DNA from: JADLEX01 sp964586775
GTDB lineage: Bacteria > Lernaellota > Lernaellaia > JACKCT01
Direction of reading: 5' to 3'
DNA: 27,272 bases
Assembly (NCBI GenBank): GCA_964586775.1
Contig: CAZPJD010000124.1
Coordinates: forward strand, 1 to 27,272
Part shown: one piece after another, positions 22,129 to 27,272 of the stretch
Numbering within the stretch: the stretch's first letter is position 1
Layout: each line of letters begins with the position of its first letter
Translations under genes and position numbers: made by a program
The notes under the pieces: model-generated
Told to the model about the DNA's origin: nothing
Databases searched by the model: none
The model's input: the letters and a program-made list of their open reading frames with translations, nothing else

Positions 22129-23010
22129 TCAATCCCCGTAAGATTGAATACCGACGTTGTCGATGTACGTGGTCCCGCCGAATCCCGCGGACGTGAAGTC
22201 GAGGAACTGGAGGAGCGTCATCGGTTGCTCGTCGTCGTGGATCAGCGGGACGTCCTCGCAGTCGGTCAGGTTGCCGTCGAGAGAAACGTCGATCGTGCCG
22301 CTGTACCAGTGATAGAGGATCTCGAGCCGCTGCCACTCGTCGTAAGAGATGGCGGCGCAGTCGATCCAGCCGGGGATCGTCGAGTCCCACACCTGAAGCT
22401 TGTTCGTCGCGCCCGCGAGTTCGACAATGACCTCGTCGAGCCAGATCCCGTCGTAGTACGAGATTCGCAATTCGAGCGATGCCCCTGCGATGCGGTAGAA
22501 GTCGAACGAATAGACGGCATCCTCTGCGATGCTGATGTATGTGGCCGCGTTGCCGAAGTCACCGGAATCGGCCCCGGCCGCGGCCTGAAGGAATTGCCCC
22601 TCGCCGGCTTTGGCGATCGCATCGACGATCTCGTACGCCGTATCGCCCGCTTTCGAAACCACCCAGGGTGATGTCGGCTCTTCGCCCAACGTGTACGACT
22701 CGAAGTCGTCGAAGTACAGATCCGGAAGGGTGGTCGTGGTTGTCGTGGTGGTCGTCGTCACGGTCGTCGTGGTCGTGCCGGTATCGTCGTCGCCCGTATC
22801 GTCGTCGACATCGTCGTCCGAGCCGGTGTCGTCATCCGTATCGTCGTCCGAGTCATCATCCGCCGAGTCGTCGTCGGTGTCGTCGTCGGTTGCATCATCA
22901 TCGCCGGACGAACCGCCGCCCGAATCGTCGTCGTCACCGCCTCCACAGCCGGCTGAGCCCAACGTGAACAAGCACAATGCGAAAAAAACCATCATCAATG
23001 CCGCTCGCAT
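22129..23010 (-). CDS. Asp/Thr-tethered lipoprotein with LamG-like beta-sandwich
   Basis: This 293-residue protein has a signal peptide ending SAGC (Cys22). The tether has two parts: an Asp-rich stretch (about 26-77) and then a Thr run (TTTTTV followed by about ten Thr). The C-terminal ~195 residues begin LYFDDFESYTLGEEPTSPWVV and include YDEWQRLEILYHWYSGTIDVSLDG and GTTYIDNVGI, the pattern of concanavalin/LamG-like jelly-roll domains that bind carbohydrate. No catalytic residues were recognised. The ATG at 23010 is preceded by GAGAGGTG; an upstream ATG at 23103 would overlap the promoter. It is probably a cell-surface binding protein, with Thr residues open to O-glycosylation. Confidence 0.8.
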   Translation of the reverse strand: MRAALMMVFFALCLFTLGSAGCGGGDDDDSGGGSSGDDDATDDDTDDDSADDDSDDDTDDDTGSDDDVDDDTGDDDTGTTTTTVTTTTTTTTTTLPDLYFDDFESYTLGEEPTSPWVVSKAGDTAYEIVDAIAKAGEGQFLQAAAGADSGDFGNAATYISIAEDAVYSFDFYRIAGASLELRISYYDGIWLDEVIVELAGATNKLQVWDSTIPGWIDCAAISYDEWQRLEILYHWYSGTIDVSLDGNLTDCEDVPLIHDDEQPMTLLQFLDFTSAGFGGTTYIDNVGIQSYGD

Positions 23011-23047
23011 GGGACACCTCTCGGAAGACTCGATTTTCGGACGGCGC

Positions 23048-23076
23048 ATCATAGGCGCGCGGGATTCGCGGCGCAA
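23048..23076 (-). promoter_or_regulatory. Promoter of the Asp/Thr-tethered lipoprotein gene
   Basis: On the minus strand TTGCGC (23076-23071), a 17-nt spacer and TATGAT (23053-23048) lie 37 nt ahead of the ATG at 23010. Confidence 0.6.
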
Positions 23077-23125
23077 TTGCCCGGCGCAAGCCTCGATCAA
23101 CACCGCGGCGGTGTCCGGTATTTCG

Positions 23126-23154
23126 TTGAATTTCCCGCCGTTCCGGCCTAGTAT
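23126..23154 (+). promoter_or_regulatory. Promoter of the kce-kdd-kamA lysine operon
   Basis: TTGAAT (23126-23131), a 17-nt spacer and TAGTAT (23149-23154) lie 47 nt ahead of kce. The leader contains GC-rich self-complementary segments, for example GCGGG (23168-23172) with CCCGC (23080+100 offset, i.e. 23180-23184), which may fold but do not match a riboswitch I know. This promoter is divergent from that of the neighbouring lipoprotein, 50 nt apart. Confidence 0.65.
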
Positions 23155-23201
23155 CGGGCCGCTTCCGGCGGGTTTTTCGCCCGCGCGGGCGGGGGTCCCC
23201 C

Positions 23202-24059
23202 ATGGACGACGTCATCATCACCGTCGCCGTCACCGGTGCGGAAACGACGCGCGAACAGGTCCCCACGCTGCCGTTCACCCCCGAGGAAATCGCCGACGAA
23301 ACCGCCCGTTCGTTCGAGGCCGGCGCGTCGATTGTCCACCTGCATGTGCGCGAGGACGACGGCACCCCGACGCAGGACCAGGACCGTTTCGCGAAGACGA
23401 TCGAGCTGATCCGCGCCAAGTGCCCGATCCTGATCGAGACCACCACGGGCGGCGCGGCGGGGATGCCCGACGAGGAGCGGCTCCAGCCGATCCCGCTGCG
23501 TCCGCCGATGGCGAGCCTCGACTGCGGCTCGGTGAACTTCGGCGACGTGGCGCTCGTCAACACGTTTCCCCAGATGCAGTTCTACGCGCGGCAGATGGCC
23601 AAGCACGACGTGAAACCCACGCTGGAGTGCTTCGACATCGGCCACATCCACAACGCGTGCATGCTCATCGAACGCGGCATCCTCGACCCGCCGAACCACT
23701 TCGGGCTCGTGCTGGGCGTCGCCGGCGGCATCCCGGCCACGCCGCGCTGCCTGCAGGCGATGGTCGAGAACCTGCCCGACAACTCGCTGTGGACCGTGAT
23801 CGCCATCGGCGGCAAGGCGAGCGCGCTGCTGCACCCGCTGGCGCTGGCGCTGGGCGGCCATGTGCGCGTCGGGTTCGAGGACTCGATCTACGTGCGCAAG
23901 GGCGTGGTGGCCGAGTCCAACGCCGATCTCGTGCGTCACGTCGCGAGCCTCGCCCGCAAGATGGGGCGCGAGGTCGCCGACGTGGCCGCCGTGCAAAAGA
24001 CCCTCGGCATCTTCGTCGCGCCCTACGCGCGGCGCGAGCCCGACGCCAAACCGACCTAG
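23202..24059 (+). CDS. kce: 3-keto-5-aminohexanoate cleavage enzyme
   Basis: This 285-residue enzyme of lysine fermentation condenses 3-keto-5-aminohexanoate with acetyl-CoA, giving acetoacetate and 3-aminobutyryl-CoA. The family metal ligands are present at H46 and H48 (IVHLHVRE) and E226 (GFEDSIYV); the His numbering equals that of characterised Kce. Other family segments are TTGGAAGM (81-88), ECFDIGHIH (142-150) and LGVAGGIPAT (171-180). Its position directly ahead of kdd and kamA supports the specific substrate, in contrast to the second BKACE paralogue at 9165-10028. A short gap with a hairpin separates it from kdd. Confidence 0.93.
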   Translation: MDDVIITVAVTGAETTREQVPTLPFTPEEIADETARSFEAGASIVHLHVREDDGTPTQDQDRFAKTIELIRAKCPILIETTTGGAAGMPDEERLQPIPLRPPMASLDCGSVNFGDVALVNTFPQMQFYARQMAKHDVKPTLECFDIGHIHNACMLIERGILDPPNHFGLVLGVAGGIPATPRCLQAMVENLPDNSLWTVIAIGGKASALLHPLALALGGHVRVGFEDSIYVRKGVVAESNADLVRHVASLARKMGREVADVAAVQKTLGIFVAPYARREPDAKPT

Positions 24060-24072
24060 CGCCGCTTCGTTG

Positions 24073-24087
24073 CCCGCGTTTCGCGGG
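24073..24087 (+). other. Hairpin between kce and kdd
   Basis: CCCGCG (24073-24078), loop TTT, CGCGGG (24082-24087), then TTCTTCGATTTT. It could stabilise the 3' end of a processed kce message or attenuate transcription into kdd. The stem is short, so termination is uncertain. Confidence 0.35.
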
Positions 24088-24131
24088 TTCTTCGATTTTC
24101 CATTCGCTTTTTCCCAATCACGAGGTTTCCC

Positions 24132-25172
24132 ATGCCGGCCGGCAACCGCTACGGCACGCACCGCGTGCTCGAACCCCAGGGCGCGCTCCCGCAGCCCGCG
24201 CTGCGCGTCGACAACGACATGTCCGTGCTCTACGACAACGAGATCCTGTGCGACGTCGAAACACTCAACGTCGATTCGGCGAGCTTCAAAGTGATCCTCG
24301 ATCACGCCGAGGGCGATCCCGAGCGCGTGAAGTCGATCATCCTCGACATCGTGGGCAAGGCGGGCAAGCTGAAAAACCCGTGGACGGGTTCGGGCGGCAT
24401 GTTCGTCGGCCGCGTGGCGAAGATCGGCCCGGCGCTCGCGGGCAAGGTCGCGCTCGCCGTTGGCGATCGCATCGCGAGCCTCGTGTCGCTGTCGCTCACG
24501 CCGCTGTCGATTCGTGAAATCACCGCGGTGCGCAAAGACGTGGACCAGGTGGACGTGGTCGCGCAGGCGATTCTGTTCGAGTCGGCCATCTGGGCGAAGC
24601 TGCCCGCCGATCTGCCGCAGACGCTCGCGCTCGCCGTGCTCGACGTGGCCGGCGCGGCGGCTCAGGTGGCGAAGCTCGTGAAATCCGGCGACACGGCGCT
24701 CGTGGTGGGCGCGAACGGCAAGTCGGGACTGCTGTGCTGCTTCGAGGCGCGGCGCCAGGCCGGACCGAACGGCCGCGTGATCGCAACCGTGCGCCGCGAG
24801 GACGCCGTCGCCCTCGTGCGCGATTCGGGATTCGTGGACGAAGTGGTGGTGGCCGACGCGGGCGACGCGCTGGGCATGCTGGCCGCCGTCGAACGCGCCA
24901 CCGGCGGCGCGCTCGCCGACGTCGTCATCAACTGCGTGTCGCGCGAAGGGTGCGAGATGTCGTCCATCATGTGCGCCAAGGACGGCGGCGTGGTCTACTT
25001 CTTCTCGATGGCGACGAGCTTCACCAAGGCCGCGCTGGGCGCCGAGGGCATCGGCAAGGACGTGACGATGATCATCGGCAACGGCTACACGCGCGGCCAC
25101 GCCGACCACGCGCTGTCGCTGCTGCGCGACAGCGAATACATCCGCCGCGTGTACGCGGAGCGCTACGCGTAG
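24132..25172 (+). CDS. kdd: L-erythro-3,5-diaminohexanoate dehydrogenase
   Basis: This 346-residue protein catalyses the NAD(P)-dependent oxidative deamination of L-erythro-3,5-diaminohexanoate to 3-keto-5-aminohexanoate, the substrate of Kce. The N-terminus GNRYGTHRVLEPQGALPQPA is characteristic of Kdd. A Rossmann nucleotide site is seen at 193-199 (GANGKSG, with ALVVGANGKSGLL), and SGGMFVGRVAKIGP is also typical of the family. Length matches characterised Kdd. It starts at ATG 24132 with GAGG upstream. Only 14 nt separate it from kamA, so the two are co-transcribed. Confidence 0.92.
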   Translation: MPAGNRYGTHRVLEPQGALPQPALRVDNDMSVLYDNEILCDVETLNVDSASFKVILDHAEGDPERVKSIILDIVGKAGKLKNPWTGSGGMFVGRVAKIGPALAGKVALAVGDRIASLVSLSLTPLSIREITAVRKDVDQVDVVAQAILFESAIWAKLPADLPQTLALAVLDVAGAAAQVAKLVKSGDTALVVGANGKSGLLCCFEARRQAGPNGRVIATVRREDAVALVRDSGFVDEVVVADAGDALGMLAAVERATGGALADVVINCVSREGCEMSSIMCAKDGGVVYFFSMATSFTKAALGAEGIGKDVTMIIGNGYTRGHADHALSLLRDSEYIRRVYAERYA

Positions 25173-25186
25173 CCCGGGAGGTCAGC

Positions 25187-26428
25187 ATGTTCGACACGCC
25201 CACCGTCCGCCACCCGCAATGGGCGGGCGTTTCCGACGCCGAGTGGAACGACTGGCGATGGCAGATGCGCGAGCGCATCCAAAATGTCGCCGACCTGCGC
25301 CGCGCGTTTCCCGTGGACGCGGCGACCGCCGACGTGGTCGAAAAATACGGCAGCGTGTTCCGCATGGGCATCACGCCGTACTTCGCGTCGCTGATCGAGT
25401 GGGAAAACCCGTGGTGCCCGATCAAGCGCCAGATGGTGCCGCTGGTCGAGGAGCCCGGCGACGACGGCGCGGACCTCGCCGATCCGCTGAACGAAGACGG
25501 CGACATGCCCGTGCGTGGCCTCACCCACCGCTACCCCGACCGCGTGCTGTGGCTCGCCACCGACGAGTGCGCGGTTTTCTGCCGCTACTGTACGCGCCGG
25601 CGGCTGGTGGGATCGAAGGAAGAGAATTTTCTCGTCGGCGTCGACGCGCGCATCGCGTATCTCGAAGCGCATCCCGAGGTGCGCGACGTGCTGATCTCCG
25701 GCGGCGACATCCTCACGCTCTCCGACGACCAGATCGAGCATTTGCTGCGCCGCCTGCGCGCGATCCCCCACATCGAGATCGTGCGCCTCGGCACCCGCGT
25801 GCCCGTGGTGTGCCCGATGCGCGTGACCGACGCGCTGGTCGCGATGATCCGCAAATATCACCCCGTCTACGTGAACATCCACGTCAACCACCCGCGCGAG
25901 GTGACCGCCGAGGTCGCCGCCGCGTGCGCGCGCATGGCCGACGCGGGGATTCCGCTCGGCAATCAGTCGGTGCTGCTGCGCGGCGTGAACGACTGCCCGC
26001 ACGTGATGAAAAAACTCGTGCATCTGCTGCTCGCGGCGCGGGTGCGTCCGTACTACATCTACCAGTGCGATCTGTCGGTGGGGCTCGCGCAGTTCCGCAC
26101 CAGCGTGGCGAAGGGCATCGAGATCATCGAATCGCTGCGCGGCCACACGACGGGCATGGCGGTGCCGACCTTCGTGGTGGACGCGCCCGGCGGCGGCGGA
26201 AAGATCCCCGTCGGCCCCAACTACGTCCTCTCGATGACGCAGGACACGATCATCCTGCGCAACTTCGAGGGCGTGATCGCGCCCTATCACGAGCCGCACG
26301 GCTACACGTCGGTGTGCGGCCACGACGCGGCGTGCTCCGACCCGCGCTACCACGCCAAGACCGGCCCCGCGCACATGTTCGAGGACCGCACGCTGTATTA
26401 CGAGCCGCAGGAAGAGTTTTTGAAGTAG
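25187..26428 (+). CDS. kamA: L-lysine 2,3-aminomutase (radical SAM, PLP)
   Basis: This 413-residue enzyme converts L-lysine to L-beta-lysine, the first step of the lysine 3,5-diaminohexanoate pathway. The radical SAM cluster motif is C128-x3-C132-x2-C135 (CAVFCRYC). The PLP lysine is K339 in PGGGGKIP. D295 and D332 correspond to the two lysine-binding Asp of clostridial KamA (293 and 330), and K339 to its Lys337, a constant offset of two. The C-terminal cysteine site (VCGHDAAC) is retained. The length and SWxD-like start (VSDAEWNDWRWQMRERI) are normal. A GGGAGG site precedes ATG 25187. KamA can alternatively make the osmolyte N-acetyl-beta-lysine with AblB, but the kce-kdd context favours catabolism. 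Confidence 0.95.
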   Translation: MFDTPTVRHPQWAGVSDAEWNDWRWQMRERIQNVADLRRAFPVDAATADVVEKYGSVFRMGITPYFASLIEWENPWCPIKRQMVPLVEEPGDDGADLADPLNEDGDMPVRGLTHRYPDRVLWLATDECAVFCRYCTRRRLVGSKEENFLVGVDARIAYLEAHPEVRDVLISGGDILTLSDDQIEHLLRRLRAIPHIEIVRLGTRVPVVCPMRVTDALVAMIRKYHPVYVNIHVNHPREVTAEVAAACARMADAGIPLGNQSVLLRGVNDCPHVMKKLVHLLLAARVRPYYIYQCDLSVGLAQFRTSVAKGIEIIESLRGHTTGMAVPTFVVDAPGGGGKIPVGPNYVLSMTQDTIILRNFEGVIAPYHEPHGYTSVCGHDAACSDPRYHAKTGPAHMFEDRTLYYEPQEEFLK

Positions 26429-26447
26429 GAAAGGCCAGGAAGCGTGG

Positions 26448-26467
26448 CCCGGCCGCCCACGGCCGGG
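26448..26467 (+). terminator. Probable terminator of the lysine operon
   Basis: CCCGGCCG (26448-26455), loop CCCA, CGGCCGGG (26460-26467) form a perfect 8-bp GC stem 20 nt after the kamA stop. The T-rich stretch (ATTTTCTATTCGATTTTTATT) begins about 8 nt later than ideal, so termination efficiency is uncertain. Confidence 0.55.
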
Positions 26468-26493
26468 TGGGATGATTTTCTATTCGATTTTTA

Positions 26494-26522
26494 TTGACCG
26501 CACGTTGGCGTCGTGTTACCGT
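26494..26522 (+). promoter_or_regulatory. Promoter of the propeller-like secreted protein gene
   Basis: TTGACC (26494-26499), a 17-nt spacer and TACCGT (26517-26522) lie 32 nt ahead of the ATG at 26555. A GGAGAG Shine-Dalgarno sequence lies in the leader. Confidence 0.5.
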
Positions 26523-26554
26523 TCATACACCCTCGCGGTTATGGAGAGACGACC

Positions 26555-27163
26555 ATGAGGAAGATACGTCGCGGATTCGTGGTGGGTGCGTGCGTCGTCG
26601 CGCTGGTGCTCGGCGCTTCAATTTTCGCGAGTCGAGTGGCCAGTGCCGATTGGGAGGATCTGCCGGATCCGCCGATTACGATGCGACCGGGGTCTTTCTG
26701 GTTTTCGAACGACGAGTGGATGATGCCAACTTACGCAATGGGATACGGAAATTGCTGGCCATTTCTAGTTCCCGATGACGACAATTATATTTATATGGGC
26801 CATGCGTCTAACTCCTTTGACTATGATACATTTTTCAAATATGATACAGTTTCTGAGGTTTACTCTAATTTGGCATCCCCAGCTAACACAATAGGGGTGA
26901 GCAGCGATTGTGTCTACTCTGGTGCAAGTGGCACATATGTTGATGGTCGAATTTTCGTCAACATTGACGAAGCCGAAAAATTTGCAGAATACGATGTTGT
27001 TCAGAATGAGTGGTCGTTTTCCGCAATCGAACAGGTAAATGGATATTTTATGCCTGCCCTTGCGTCCGACGAAAATCATGAAAATTTGATATGGTTTGAT
27101 ACCAACATGCGTCTATACAGCGCGGATCCGGAGTCGCCCCTGAAAATCGCTTTAACTCATTGA
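26555..27163 (+). CDS. Secreted beta-propeller-like protein, probably truncated, with AT-rich 3' part
   Basis: This 202-residue protein begins with a signal peptide (MRKIRRGFVVGACVVALVLG...ASA, cleavage about residue 31). The mature part has Kelch/propeller-like strands: GSFWFSNDEWMMPTYAMGYG, NYIYMGHASNSFDYDTFFKYDT, GTYVDGRIFVNI and NLIWFDTNMRLYSADPESP. Only two to three blades fit, fewer than a closed propeller needs, so the protein may be cut short by the TGA at 27161. The first ~180 nt have the GC content of the window, but from about 26740 the DNA is strongly AT-rich (26821-26880 is 33% GC) with rare A/T-ending codons. This suggests a recombined or transferred 3' part. ATG 26555 has a good Shine-Dalgarno sequence; the frame is open to 26513. 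Confidence 0.7.
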   Translation: MRKIRRGFVVGACVVALVLGASIFASRVASADWEDLPDPPITMRPGSFWFSNDEWMMPTYAMGYGNCWPFLVPDDDNYIYMGHASNSFDYDTFFKYDTVSEVYSNLASPANTIGVSSDCVYSGASGTYVDGRIFVNIDEAEKFAEYDVVQNEWSFSAIEQVNGYFMPALASDENHENLIWFDTNMRLYSADPESPLKIALTH

Positions 27164-27199
27164 AAACGCTGGACAATATGGGTTATTTGTGCTAGTTCT

Positions 27200-27243
27200 T
27201 TTCACCGGGAATCGGGCATATCCACCCCCAAAACCCGGTGAAA
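27200..27243. repeat. 10-bp inverted repeat at the right edge
   Basis: TTTCACCGGG (27200-27209) and CCCGGTGAAA (27234-27243) are perfect reverse complements separated by 24 nt. The arms fit a structured RNA or an IS-type terminus. The 27164-27272 stretch holds no gene I can support. Confidence 0.5.
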
Positions 27244-27272
27244 GATGACGCCAAAACAGACCCCGCCGCTCT

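Noticed and set aside
23148..25109. 653-codon minus-strand frame opposite kce and kdd
   Set aside because: It has Arg/His/Ala-rich antisense composition without motifs; kce and kdd are clearly recognised on the plus strand.

Overview
The window reads as chromosomal DNA of a high-GC Gram-negative bacterium, roughly 70% GC over most of its length. Several lipoproteins carry an aspartate-rich tether directly after the lipidated cysteine. Together with a lysine-fermentation gene set, this suggests a deltaproteobacterial or related lineage (Myxococcota or 'Lernaellota'-like). That placement is an inference from style, not from a marker gene. No rRNA, tRNA or CRISPR array was seen.

Left part (1-5734). 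The window opens inside the 3' end of an ISAs1-like transposase, followed by a 143-codon ORF of unknown function in lower-GC DNA. Then come an Asp-tethered metalloprotease lipoprotein and an M23 peptidase on the minus strand. A response regulator with an RsbW-like ATPase domain and a serine-hydrolase lipoprotein, almost overlapping, lie on the plus strand. An IS5-type transposase remnant closes the section.

Middle (5756-15871). An ECF sigma factor and its membrane anti-sigma factor, which carries a C-terminal PrcB_C-like domain, form an operon. Then follow rplS (L19) with a near-consensus promoter and a perfect terminator, a beta-keto-acid-cleavage-type enzyme (BKACE) with a 72-residue biotinyl carrier, and a zinc-ribbon/coiled-coil/RDD membrane protein. 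A 6-pyruvoyl-tetrahydropterin-synthase-related membrane protein, efp (elongation factor P with Asn at the tip position) and another large polytopic membrane protein complete it.

Right part (15966-27272). Two translationally overlapping Asp-tethered lipoproteins (an endonuclease/exonuclease/phosphatase-fold protein and a GH3 glycosidase) are followed by three more lipoproteins. Next is a lysine catabolic cluster in the order kce, kdd, kamA. In the 3,5-diaminohexanoate pathway KamA makes beta-lysine, Kdd oxidises the later 3,5-diaminohexanoate, and Kce cleaves 3-keto-5-aminohexanoate with acetyl-CoA. The beta-lysine 5,6-aminomutase and later steps are not in the window. The end holds a secreted propeller-like ORF whose DNA turns abruptly AT-rich.

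Promoters are unusually readable here. Many genes show a -35/-10 pair with 17 bp spacing. Three of them, and probably the ECF operon too, place the -10 box only 6-8 nt before the start codon, which predicts leaderless mRNAs. The most interesting threads are this leaderless promoter layout, the Asp-rich lipoprotein tethers, the PrcB_C anti-sigma factor with an in-frame 12-bp repeat, the Asn-tip EF-P beside an 11-proline lipoprotein, and the composition break at the right end.
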